DNA of 64,000 nucleotides. Origin: DASQFQ01 sp963811595 (GTDB taxonomy: Bacteria; Actinomycetota; Thermoleophilia; Solirubrobacterales; Solirubrobacteraceae). Where the stretch lies: positions 1 to 64,000 of the forward strand of contig CAWERW010000015.1 of the NCBI GenBank assembly GCA_963811595.1. The letters are read 5' to 3'. Below the pieces are notes generated by a model. The model did not search any database. It saw nothing but the letters and a program-made list of their open reading frames with translations, and had not been told where the DNA came from. The position numbers were made by a program, and so were the translations under genes. Of the stretch, positions 41,817 through 49,870 are shown piece after piece. Position 1 is the first letter of the stretch; each line of letters starts with the position of its first letter.

Positions 41817-42170
41817 GTGACTGAGGTCAACCGCCGCGAGCTCGAGCGTTACCTGGCGCGCGTGACGGACCGCTGGCCGGTCCAGCGCGCGCTGCTGGGC
41901 GGCGCGCGGGTCGACGACCTCCACGGCGCGCCGGCGCAGCGCGAGCGGGGGCACGAGTACGTGCTCGTGCTCGTCTCCGAGCACTTCGACGGCATCCCGT
42001 GGCTCGAGCGCGTCTACCAGGCCGGCAGCCTGTGGGACGCGCTGGAGATGGGCGCCGCGGCCGACGTGCACTGCTACACGCCGGCCGAGTTCGAGCGCAA
42101 GCGCGAGCAGCTCCCGGCCGTGCGCCACGCGGCCGAGGACGGGCTCGAGCTGCTGCCCGAGCCGGCCTGA
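41817..42170 (+). CDS. Small nucleotidyltransferase-like hypothetical protein
   Basis: 117 aa: VNRRELERYLARVTDRWPVQRALLGGARVDDLHGAPAQRERGHEYVLVLVSEHFDGIPWLERVYQAGSLWDALEMGAAADVHCYTPAEFERKREQLPAVRHAAEDGLELL. The spacing of a charged helix, a VLVLVS strand and an ADVHCYTPAEFERK strand-helix resembles minimal nucleotidyltransferases, but the GS...DxD catalytic motif is not evident. Function is therefore unknown. GTG 41817 follows GACAAT (41803-41808) by 8 nt. Confidence 0.55.
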   Translation: MTEVNRRELERYLARVTDRWPVQRALLGGARVDDLHGAPAQRERGHEYVLVLVSEHFDGIPWLERVYQAGSLWDALEMGAAADVHCYTPAEFERKREQLPAVRHAAEDGLELLPEPA

Positions 42171-42247
42171 TCGACCCGCTTTACCAAACCCTGTCCGGTT
42201 ATTGACGCCGGGGTCGAGCCTGGCCGTCAGATGTCGATGACAGTCTC

Positions 42248-43003
42248 ATGGCCCGCCTTCTTGCCGCGCTCACGCTCCTGCTGCTGTTCGCCGCCGCCCC
42301 CGCGCAGGCGCGCGACCGCGACCGGCTCCCGGACCGCTGGGAGAAGCGCCACCACCTGAACCTCAAGAAGAACGACGCGAACCGCGACCGCGACCGCGAC
42401 GGCCTCTCCAACTACGGCGAGTACCGCTCGCGCACGAACCCGCGCAAGAAGGACACCGACCGCGACGGCCGCCGCGACGCCCGCGAGGACCACGACCGCG
42501 ACAAGGTCGCCAACGCCGTCGAGCTGCGCTACCGGCTCGACCCGCGCAAGCGCGACACCGACGGCGACGGCATCCGCGACGGCCGCGAGAACGCCGGCCG
42601 GATCACCCGCGTGTCCTCATCCTCGGTGACGCTCGCGCTCGCCGCCGGCGGCAGCCTGACCGCCTCGCTCGCCTGCACCGGCGCCGACGACCCCGCCGAC
42701 GCCGGCTCGGCCCCGAACGGGGACGGGGAGTCGAGCGGCGACGACCCCGGGGACGTCAACGAGGACGAGGAGTCCGGCGACACGGAAGCGCCGGAGGACG
42801 CGGTGGCCGCGCAGGACGACCCCGAAGAGCCGTTGGAGGATGAGCTCAGCGACGAGGAGTTCGACCGCCAGTTCGACGAGGAGTTCGGCAGCGCCGGCGA
42901 CTGCTCGCTGAGCACGCTGCGCACGGGCGTGCTGATCCGCGAAGCGACCGTCGACCGCGCGAGCGGCAGCCCGGTGCTCGTCGCCGTGAAGCTCGTCCGC
43001 TAG
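42248..43003 (+). CDS. Secreted thrombospondin type-3 repeat (calcium-binding) protein
   Basis: 251 aa. A signal peptide (MARLLAALTLLLLFAAAPAQA) precedes TSP3-like repeats built on DxDxDG: NRDRDRDGLSNYGEYRSRTNP, DTDRDGRRDAREDHDRDKVANAVEL, DTDGDGIRDGREN. A very acidic stretch (GDGESSGDDPGDVNEDEESGDTEAPED...) and a small C-terminal domain with one Cys pair follow. Repeats of this kind bind Ca2+ and stabilise surface proteins; no enzyme domain is seen. Its end overlaps the convergent nadA stop by four bases. Confidence 0.8.
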   Translation: MARLLAALTLLLLFAAAPAQARDRDRLPDRWEKRHHLNLKKNDANRDRDRDGLSNYGEYRSRTNPRKKDTDRDGRRDAREDHDRDKVANAVELRYRLDPRKRDTDGDGIRDGRENAGRITRVSSSSVTLALAAGGSLTASLACTGADDPADAGSAPNGDGESSGDDPGDVNEDEESGDTEAPEDAVAAQDDPEEPLEDELSDEEFDRQFDEEFGSAGDCSLSTLRTGVLIREATVDRASGSPVLVAVKLVR

Positions 43004-43977
43004 CCGATCGCGACCATGCGCTCGATCGCGGTGCGCGCCCGCTCCGCGATCGCCGGCGGCACCTTGACCTCCGGCTTGCCCTCGCGCAGCGCGTCGCGCA
43101 GCTTCGGCAGCGTGATCATCTTCATGTAGCGGCAGCTCGCCGCCTCGTTGGCGGCGATGAAGTCGACGTCCGGCGCGGCCTGGCGGAGCCCGTGGAGCAT
43201 CCCGGTCTCCGTCGCCACGATCGCGGTGCCGCCCGGCCGGGCGCCCTGCGCGTAGGCGAGCATGCCGCCGGTCGAGAGCATGTGGACGCCCTCGGGGTCG
43301 ACGTCGCCGGCCGCGACGTACTCCATGACCGAGGTCGAGCAGCCGCACTCGGGGTGGATGAGGAAGTCGGCGCCCGGGTGCTCGGCGCGCATGTCGGAGA
43401 TGTCGCTCGGGCGGATCCCGGCGTGCACGTGGCACTCGCCGTCCCACACGCGCATCGGCTTGCCGGTGCGCTTCTCGACGAACGCGCCGAGGAACATGTC
43501 GGGCCCGAACAGGATCTCGGTGTCCTCGCCGTGCTCGCGGTAGATGTGCTCGACGACCGCGACCGCGTTGGACGACGTCACGCAGTAGTCGGTCTCCGCC
43601 TTGACCTCGGCCGAGGTGTTGACGTACATCACGACGACCGCGCCGGGGTGCTTGGCCTTCCAGGCCCGCAGCTGCGGCGCGGTGATCGAGTCGGCGAGCG
43701 AGCAGCCCGCGTCGGGATCCGGCAGCAGGATGGTCTTCTCCGGGCACAGGATCGAGGCCGTCTCGGCCATGAAGTGCACGCCGCAGAACGCGATCACGTC
43801 GGCGTCGGAGGCCGCGGCCTGCTGCGAGAGGCCCAGCGAGTCGCCGACGTAGTCGGCCACCTCCTGGACCTCGGGCACCTGGTAGTTGTGGGCGAGGATG
43901 ACCGCGCCGCGCTGGGCGGCGAGGGCGCGCACCTCGTCCTGCAGGGCGGGGATGTTGTCCAGTGAGAGCAGGGTCAT
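43000..43977 (-). CDS. nadA: Quinolinate synthase
   Basis: A 325-aa [4Fe-4S] enzyme condensing iminoaspartate with dihydroxyacetone phosphate to quinolinate. Motifs: ILAHNYQVPEVQEVADYVGDSLGLSQ, and IAFCGVHFMAETASILCPEK with cluster Cys 1. HPECGCSTSVMEYV (cluster Cys 2), ATETGMLHGLRQAAPD and ASCRYMKMITL (cluster Cys 3) follow. ATG 43977 overlaps the nadC stop (ATGA). It ends the prfB-decarboxylase-nadC-nadA operon. No nadB is present in the window. Confidence 0.96.
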   Translation of the reverse strand: MTLLSLDNIPALQDEVRALAAQRGAVILAHNYQVPEVQEVADYVGDSLGLSQQAAASDADVIAFCGVHFMAETASILCPEKTILLPDPDAGCSLADSITAPQLRAWKAKHPGAVVVMYVNTSAEVKAETDYCVTSSNAVAVVEHIYREHGEDTEILFGPDMFLGAFVEKRTGKPMRVWDGECHVHAGIRPSDISDMRAEHPGADFLIHPECGCSTSVMEYVAAGDVDPEGVHMLSTGGMLAYAQGARPGGTAIVATETGMLHGLRQAAPDVDFIAANEAASCRYMKMITLPKLRDALREGKPEVKVPPAIAERARTAIERMVAIG

Positions 43978-44807
43978 GGGGAGAGCGTCTCCAGGGACAG
44001 AGAGAGGTCGAGAGAGGGCGCCGAGTGGGTGAGCGCGCCCATCGAGACGTAGTCTACTCCATCTATGGTCGCGTAGACCAAAATAGTCTCGGGAGTCACC
44101 CCGCCCGACACCTCGAGCTTCGCCCGGCCCGCCACGCGGGCCACCGCGGCGGCCACCTGCTCGGGGGTCATGTTGTCGAGCAGCAGCCGCGGCGCGCCGG
44201 CCGCGAGCGCCTCGTCGATCTCGGCGTCGTCGCGCACCTCGACCGCGAGCGGGAGGTCCGGCCGGGCCGCCCGCGCGCGCCGCACCGCCTCGCCGACGCC
44301 GCCCGCGAGCGCCGCGTGGTTCTCCTTGATGAGGATCGCGTCGTAGAGCCCGGCGCGGTGGTTGACGCCGCCGCCCGCCGCCACCGCCGCCTTCTCCAGC
44401 CGCCGCAGGCCTGGGGTGGTCTTGCGCGTGTCGAGCACCTGCGCCGTCCCGCCCGCCCCGCGCACGGCCGAGACGACGCGGGCCGTCAGCGTCGCGATGC
44501 CGGACAGGCGGCCGAGGAAGTTCAGCGCCGTGCGCTCTGCGGTCAGCAGCGCCCGCGCGTCGCCCTCGACGGCGAGCACGACGCCCGACTCCCGCCACAC
44601 CCCCTCCGGTCCGGGCCGGACATCCGCGGAGGGGTCGAGATGGCGGAACACGCCCGCGGCGATCTCGAGGCCGGAGATGACGCCCGGCGCCTTCTGCACG
44701 ATCGCCGCCCGCCCGCGCGTGCCCTCGGCGACGGTGGCCGCGGTCGTCGCGTCGCCGTCGCCCACGTCCTCCGCGAGCGCGGCCTCGATCAGCTCCTCGT
44801 CGGTCAA
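43974..44807 (-). CDS. nadC: Nicotinate-nucleotide pyrophosphorylase (carboxylating)
   Basis: 277 aa converting quinolinate and PRPP to nicotinate mononucleotide. Seen: LAEDVGDGDATT at the N-terminus, LTAERTALNFLGRLSGIATLT, VLDTRKTTPGLRRLEKAAVAAGGGVNHRAGLYDAILIKENHAAL, LLLDNMTPEQV and LEVSGGVTPETI. The start is TTG 44807, overlapping the decarboxylase stop (TTGA); no other start fits the conserved N-terminus. It is co-translated with nadA. Confidence 0.95.
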   Translation of the reverse strand: MTDEELIEAALAEDVGDGDATTAATVAEGTRGRAAIVQKAPGVISGLEIAAGVFRHLDPSADVRPGPEGVWRESGVVLAVEGDARALLTAERTALNFLGRLSGIATLTARVVSAVRGAGGTAQVLDTRKTTPGLRRLEKAAVAAGGGVNHRAGLYDAILIKENHAALAGGVGEAVRRARAARPDLPLAVEVRDDAEIDEALAAGAPRLLLDNMTPEQVAAAVARVAGRAKLEVSGGVTPETILVYATIDGVDYVSMGALTHSAPSLDLSLSLETLSP

Positions 44808-46330
44808 GGGGTGTCGCTGAGCACGACGATGGTGCGGAAGCCCGGGTCGCTCGCGCCGTGCAGGCGCGCCCCCGCCTCGCGCAGCTCGCGCAGGTAGGCG
44901 ACGGCCTCGGCGGTGATCCGCTCGCCCGGCAGCAGCGCGGGGATGCCGGGCGGGTAGCCGGCGATCGCCTCCGCCGACACGCGGCCGACGGACTCGTCGA
45001 CCGGCACCGTCTCGGCGGCGCCGAGGAACGCCTCGCGCGGCGGCACGACGACCTCGTTGACCAGCGCGCCGGACGCCCGCACCAGCGCCTCGGCGTCGCC
45101 CGGCCGCTCGATCCGCCGCACGGTGGTGGCGAAGTCGTGGGTGAAGCGGTCGAGCGCGTCCGCGGGCTGGCCGAGCCCGAGCACGAGCACGAGCGTCGCG
45201 TGCGTGGCGAGCTCGACGTGCACGTCGTAGGCCGAGCGCAGCGCCGCCGCGACCTCGTAGCCGCTGCAGCCGGTGGCGCGGACGTCGATGACGATCCGCA
45301 GCGGGTCCCAGCCCGCGACGCCCGGCTGGCCGACGAGCTCGCGGCCCACCACGCGGCAGGCGGTCGTGCCGTCGATGATCTTGCGGGCGCGCGCGGCGGC
45401 GGTGATCGTGCGCGACAGCAGCGCCTGCCCGTGGATGACGAGCTGGCGGCGCGCGGCGTCGAGCGAGGCCATCAGCAGCGAGGACGGCGACGTCGTGCGC
45501 ACGAGCCGCACCGCGCGGGCGACCGCGTCGGGGTCGATGCGGCCGGTCGGCGCGACGTGCAGCATCGCCGACTGCGTGAGCGAGCCGACGATCTTGTGCG
45601 TCGAGGTCAGGACGGCGTCGGCGCCCTGCTGGAGCGCGGACGGCGGCAGGTCGGGGTGGAAGCCGAAGTGCGAGCCCCACGACTGGTCGACCACCAGCGG
45701 AACGCCCGCGGCGTGCGCGACCTCGGCGCAGCCGGCGACGTCGGCGGCCATCCCGTAGTAGGTCGGCGAGACGATCCAGGCGGAGCGCGCGTCGGGCGTC
45801 GTCTCCAGGGCGGCCCGCAGCGACTCCGGCGTCACGCCGTGCGCCATGCCCAGCTCCTCCCCGTACTCGGGCGCGACGTAGCTCGGGCGCCCGCCGGAGA
45901 GCACGAGCCCGTCGATCACCGACGCGTGCGAGTTGCGCTGGACGACCAGCGGCGTGCCGAGGGGGGCGAGCGCGAGGCAGAGCGCGTGGTTGCCCTGGCT
46001 GGCGCCGTTGGTGAGGAACCACGAGCGCGCCGCGCCGTGCGCCTCGGCCGCGAGCTGCTCGGCGCGCTGGAACGGCGTCGGCTCCGGCCCGAGGTCGATC
46101 CCGTAGATGTCCTGCGGGACGTCGAGCATCAGCGCGTCCTCGCCGATCGCCGAGCACAGCCCGGGGTCGGCGCCCGCGCCCGCCTTGTGGCCGGGGACGT
46201 GGAAGCGCGTGGAGCCGCGGAAGCCGTAGGCCACCACGGCGTCGAGGTAGGGCGCGGTCGGCTGGTCGGTCGGGACGACCTGCCCCGGCCCGATGGTCAC
46301 CGGCGCGTACGGGTCTGCCGGGATCGCCAC
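44804..46330 (-). CDS. Orn/Lys/Arg decarboxylase-family PLP enzyme
   Basis: 508 aa, fold type I. Seen: RGSTRFHVPGHKAGAGADPGLCSAIGEDALMLDVPQDIYGIDL, SWFLTNGASQGNHALCLAL, VVDQSWGSHFGFHPDLP and the PLP-lysine motif TSTHKIVGSLTQSAML. The C-terminal domain has GYPPGIPALLPGERIT. It lacks the N-terminal wing domain of enterobacterial inducible decarboxylases and resembles the short SpeA/lysine-decarboxylase group. Whether it acts on arginine, lysine or ornithine cannot be read. GTG 46330 starts one base after the prfB stop; it is followed by nadC with overlap. Confidence 0.88.
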   Translation of the reverse strand: MAIPADPYAPVTIGPGQVVPTDQPTAPYLDAVVAYGFRGSTRFHVPGHKAGAGADPGLCSAIGEDALMLDVPQDIYGIDLGPEPTPFQRAEQLAAEAHGAARSWFLTNGASQGNHALCLALAPLGTPLVVQRNSHASVIDGLVLSGGRPSYVAPEYGEELGMAHGVTPESLRAALETTPDARSAWIVSPTYYGMAADVAGCAEVAHAAGVPLVVDQSWGSHFGFHPDLPPSALQQGADAVLTSTHKIVGSLTQSAMLHVAPTGRIDPDAVARAVRLVRTTSPSSLLMASLDAARRQLVIHGQALLSRTITAAARARKIIDGTTACRVVGRELVGQPGVAGWDPLRIVIDVRATGCSGYEVAAALRSAYDVHVELATHATLVLVLGLGQPADALDRFTHDFATTVRRIERPGDAEALVRASGALVNEVVVPPREAFLGAAETVPVDESVGRVSAEAIAGYPPGIPALLPGERITAEAVAYLRELREAGARLHGASDPGFRTIVVLSDTP

Positions 46331-46331
46331 G

Positions 46332-47442
46332 CTAGCCCTTCGCCTGCTGCAGGAGGTAGGCGCGCACGAAGCCGTCGAGGTCGCCGTCGAGCACGCGGTT
46401 GGCGTCGCCCATCTCCTCGTCCGTGCGGTGGTCCTTGACCATCGTGTACGGGTGCAGGACGTAGGAGCGGATCTGCGAGCCGAAGTTGACGTCCTGGGCC
46501 TCGCCGCGCGCCTTGGCGATCTCCTCGCGGCGCTTGCGCTCCTCGAGCTCGACGAGCTTGGAGCGCAGCATCGCCATCGCGGTCGCCTTGTTGGAGGACT
46601 GCGAGCGCTCGTTCTGGCACTGGACGACGACCCCGCTCGGCTTGTGGGTGATGCGCACCGCCGAGTCGGTCTTGTTGACGTGCTGGCCGCCGGCCCCCGA
46701 GGCGCGGTAGGTGTCGATCTGGAGGTCCTCGTCGTCGATCTCGATCTCGCCCGCCTCCTCGACGACGGGCGACACCTCGACGCCCGCGAACGACGTCTGG
46801 CGGCGGTGCGCGGCGTCGAACGGCGACAGGCGCACGAGCCGGTGCACGCCCTTCTCGGCGGCGTAGAGGCCGTAGGCATTCTCGCCCTTGGCGCGGAACG
46901 TCGCGGACTTGATGCCGGCCTCCTCCCCCGCGCTCGCCTCCAGCAGCTCGACGCCGAAGCCGCGGCGCTCGGCCCAGCGCATCAGCATCCGCAGCACCAT
47001 CTCCGCCCAGTCCTGGGCGTCGGTGCCGCCGGCGCCGGCGTTGACCGCCACGAGCGCGTCGCCGGAGTCGTAGGGGCCGGAGAACAGCCGCTCCTCCTCG
47101 AGCGACTCGAGACGCTGCTCGACGGAGCCGACCGCCTGCTCGACCTCGGCGGCGAGCTCGGGGTCCTCCTCGGCCATCTCGACGAGCCCGTCGAGGTCGT
47201 CGACGTCGGCGACCAGCTGCTCATAGGTGGTGAGCTTGCGCGTCTGGCGCGCGTGCTCGGATCCGATGCGCCCAGCGCCCTCCGGGTCGTCCCAGAAGCC
47301 CGGCTCGCCCATCTGGCGCTCGAGCTCGGCGATCTGATCCTTCAGCCCTTGCGGGTCAAAGGTAGTCCGCGAGCAGGGACAGCTGCTCGCGGATGGCGGC
47401 CAGGCGCTGCGGCGTGGGCTGTGATGTGGCAGGGCCGGCCAT
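46332..47442 (-). CDS. prfB: Peptide chain release factor 2, with programmed +1 frameshift
   Basis: Translation starts at ATG 47442 (MAGPATSQPTPQRLAAIREQ...). After 27 codons it reaches CTT TGA C at 47361-47355, the canonical RF2 autoregulatory site. After a +1 shift it continues DPQGLKDQIAELERQMGEPGFWDD to the stop at 46332, giving about 369 aa. The stop-codon recognition motif SPF is in RLSPFDAAHRR and the catalytic GGQ in GAGGQHVNKTDSAVRITH. A purine-rich Shine-Dalgarno before the slip site is weak. Gene finders starting at MGEPGFW (47312) miss the first exon-like segment. It heads the decarboxylase-nadC-nadA operon. Confidence 0.96.
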
Positions 47443-47451
47443 GGCCCAGTG

Positions 47452-47493
47452 AATCTAGCGGCTCAGCACCTGCGGTTCGCGGCGTCGTACGCT
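47452..47493. promoter_or_regulatory. Divergent -10 elements for prfB and the 132-aa gene
   Basis: Leftwards TAGATT (47457-47452) ends 9 nt before the prfB ATG. Rightwards TACGCT (47488-47493) ends 7 nt before GTG 47501. The elements do not overlap here and the gap between start codons is 58 bp. Confidence 0.4.
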
Positions 47494-47500
47494 CCCGGGC

Positions 47501-47899
47501 GTGACGCTGCCGTTCCTCGTCGATCCAAGGCTTCTCGTGCGCGCGCTCGAGGACCTGCACGCGATCGCGGCCGCCGCGCGCGAGCTGCCGGAGGTGGAGC
47601 GGCGGCTGACCGAGCGGCTCGCGTCCGCCGAGACCGAGCTGCGCCACGCGAACGCGCACGCGAGCGAGCTGCTCGTCGCGGTCGAGCGCATCGACGACGT
47701 CGAGCGCGAGGTGTCCGAGCTCGTGCGGCTGGCGGGCGAGCTGCGCGACGGGCTCCCGGCCCTCGACGAGGCGCTGCACTCGATCCGCTCGCTCGAGGGC
47801 GCCACGGCGACGCTGGCGGCCGCCGCCGAGCCGCTGCAGGGCACCGCCGCGCGCCTCGGCCGGATCGCCGACCGCCTGCCGGGCGGGCGCCGCGGCTGA
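47501..47899 (+). CDS. Coiled-coil protein of unknown function
   Basis: 132 aa with long predicted helices: LLVRALEDLHAIAAAARELPEVERRLTERLASAETELRHANAHASELLVAVERIDDVEREVSELVRLAGELRDGLPALDEALHSIRSL. It ends in a short basic GRRG tail. There is no membrane segment or known domain. GTG 47501 follows TACGCT by 7 nt. It lies 41 bp before a large putative cargo protein on the same strand; whether they form a unit is open. Confidence 0.55.
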   Translation: MTLPFLVDPRLLVRALEDLHAIAAAARELPEVERRLTERLASAETELRHANAHASELLVAVERIDDVEREVSELVRLAGELRDGLPALDEALHSIRSLEGATATLAAAAEPLQGTAARLGRIADRLPGGRRG

Positions 47900-47940
47900 C
47901 CGGCGCTTGCCTCGGGCGCGAGAGCACGCGAGACTGGCCC

Positions 47941-49812
47941 ATCGCCGCGATCTCCCTGCCTGTCCGAGCGCCGTCGCCCACCGCCGCGCCGTCCGTCCTC
48001 GGGCGGTCGCCGGCGGCGAGCCCCGCCGCGCGCGTCCTCGCGCTCCAGCGCACGGTCGGGAACCGCGGCGTGGCGGCGATGATCCAGCGGCTGATCCCGG
48101 GCGAGGCCGCGCTGGTGGCGCCCGAGCAGGAGGCGGGCGGCAACCAGGCGAGCGCGGCCGAGGAGGCCGCCGGGCTGGCGGCCGAGGCCACTCGGCGGGC
48201 CGAGTCGCGGCGGCTGCTGCCCGCGGACCTGGACGAGATCGCGGAGCTTGCCGGGCTGAGCGCGCCGCAGGGCCCCGGGCTCGAGCTGGGTCGCGGGACG
48301 CGCAAGCTGCTCGATGGCATCGGCCGGCTCGGCGCCAACCGCGCCGGCGATCCGTCGGGGTACGTCCGCGACCCGGACTCGGCGGGCGGGCTTCCGAGCT
48401 TCGTGCTCGGCGACCCCGCCGACCCCGACGGGCGCATCACCGTCACCGCCGACGGCCTGCTCGAGGCCACGAAGACGAAGCGGACGCAGAAGAAGGCCAA
48501 GAAGGGCCAGCCGCCGCCGGCGCCGGTGGTCACGCACACCACCGGCCTCTTCGATCTCCAGGGCTCCAAGGTCAAGCTCAAGGAGGGCGCGAACGTCGGC
48601 GAGCTGTTCCTCTCCCAGGCCACGAGCGCGGTGGAGACCGAGGCGCAGAACCGGGTGCTGGGCGAGCTGCGCGGCGACGAGACGCTGGTCGCGGGCGGGC
48701 ACCCGAGCGCGGGCCGGCTGACGATCGGCGAGCTCGTGGCCGAGGCCGCGTCGGGCGTCTACACCCAGCGCTCGACGATCGGCAGCGGCGCCAACGCGCG
48801 CCAGAGCGACCTGCTCAAGAAGGTGATGGGCGCGTTCGACCAGGTGCGGGCCGAGTTCGAGGCCTGGAAGCCACCGGCGGCGCCCGACAGCGGGGTCCTC
48901 GTCCCCGACCACCAGACGCTCGCGCGCCAGTTCGCGGCCAAGCTCCAGCCCGGCCTCTTCCTCACCGCCGCGGCCGCGCAGAGCGAGCTCGACCAGGCGG
49001 CCGCGGCACAGGCGACCGCTGAGACGGACGCGAAGGGAGCCAAGGACGCGCTCACCGCGCTGAAGGCGCGCACGGGAGTCCCGAAGGAGGAGAAGGCCGC
49101 GCACACCCAGGCGATCAAGGACGCGCAGGCGCGCAAGACGGCCGCCGACGCCGCGGTCACCGCGGCCAAGAAGCTCGTGAAGAGCCGCAAGGCCCGGGTC
49201 GACGGGCTCGTGGCCGAGCGCGACAAGTTCGCCACCACGATCGCCTGGATCCTCGACCCCGCCCACACCACGGAGTCGCGCGCGGGCAAGACCGTCGGGG
49301 CCCTCTGCAACGTCATCTCGTACTACCTCTACGGCAAGGCGATCGGCGTCGTGCCGGCCGACATGGACTTCCAGGACTACTACCTGGACGAGGTCAAGGC
49401 GGGGCGCATCCGCTACTACGAGGGCAGCAGCTCGAAGGGCGTGTTCTGGGGCGAGGGCAGCACCCAGTGGGTCGCGGAGCGCAACCTCAAGCGGATGGAC
49501 GACACGGAAGGGCCGGTCGACTCGCTCGCCCATCCCTCGCGCGCCGAGGAGCTCCGGACGTTCCTGGCCAGCGGCGCGAACGTCGCCCTCAGCCACCAGG
49601 ACCTCGAGAACACGCCGCCGGTGGCGGCCCACCACTTCATGCTGATCGTCAAGGGTCCCGACGGCGTGTGGCGCAACATGGACCACACGAGCAGCTCCTT
49701 CCGCCGCCGCGGGGCGATCACGGACTGGAGCCGCGTCTTCCGCGTCGAGGCCGACGCGACGCTGGTCGCGGAGGCGAAGGCGAAGCTGGAGCCGGTGCCC
49801 GCCGCGCCCTAG
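47941..49812 (+). CDS. Putative contractile-injection-system cargo protein with cysteine-peptidase-like C-terminus
   Basis: About 623 aa, no recognisable family overall. Near residue 35 it has LQRTVGNRGVAAMIQR, close to the LQRxxGNxAVxxLLQR motif of eCIS-associated (DUF4157-type) cargo proteins. Next come an Ala/Glu-rich stretch, a basic TKRTQKKAKKG segment and a coiled coil (about 345-440). The C-terminal globular part holds the only cysteine (C456, ALCNVISYYLYG), then AAHHFMLIV (H564/H565) and RNMDHT (D581), the Cys-His-Asp order of papain-fold hydrolases. No ATG/GTG/TTG lies in frame just before the motif; the frame is open from upstream and ATC 47941 or CTG 47956 are the nearest candidates, so the start is unresolved. 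Confidence 0.6.
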   Translation: MAAISLPVRAPSPTAAPSVLGRSPAASPAARVLALQRTVGNRGVAAMIQRLIPGEAALVAPEQEAGGNQASAAEEAAGLAAEATRRAESRRLLPADLDEIAELAGLSAPQGPGLELGRGTRKLLDGIGRLGANRAGDPSGYVRDPDSAGGLPSFVLGDPADPDGRITVTADGLLEATKTKRTQKKAKKGQPPPAPVVTHTTGLFDLQGSKVKLKEGANVGELFLSQATSAVETEAQNRVLGELRGDETLVAGGHPSAGRLTIGELVAEAASGVYTQRSTIGSGANARQSDLLKKVMGAFDQVRAEFEAWKPPAAPDSGVLVPDHQTLARQFAAKLQPGLFLTAAAAQSELDQAAAAQATAETDAKGAKDALTALKARTGVPKEEKAAHTQAIKDAQARKTAADAAVTAAKKLVKSRKARVDGLVAERDKFATTIAWILDPAHTTESRAGKTVGALCNVISYYLYGKAIGVVPADMDFQDYYLDEVKAGRIRYYEGSSSKGVFWGEGSTQWVAERNLKRMDDTEGPVDSLAHPSRAEELRTFLASGANVALSHQDLENTPPVAAHHFMLIVKGPDGVWRNMDHTSSSFRRRGAITDWSRVFRVEADATLVAEAKAKLEPVPAAP

Positions 49813-49835
49813 CCGCAGGACGAGTGCTGGCACGG

Positions 49836-49864
49836 TTGTGCCCGCGCCGGCCCGCGGAGATGAT
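49836..49864 (+). promoter_or_regulatory. Promoter of the histidine kinase gene
   Basis: TTGTGC (49836-49841), 17 bp, GATGAT (49859-49864), then 6 nt to ATG 49871. Both boxes are imperfect but correctly spaced. Confidence 0.45.
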
Positions 49865-49870
49865 CGGCGC

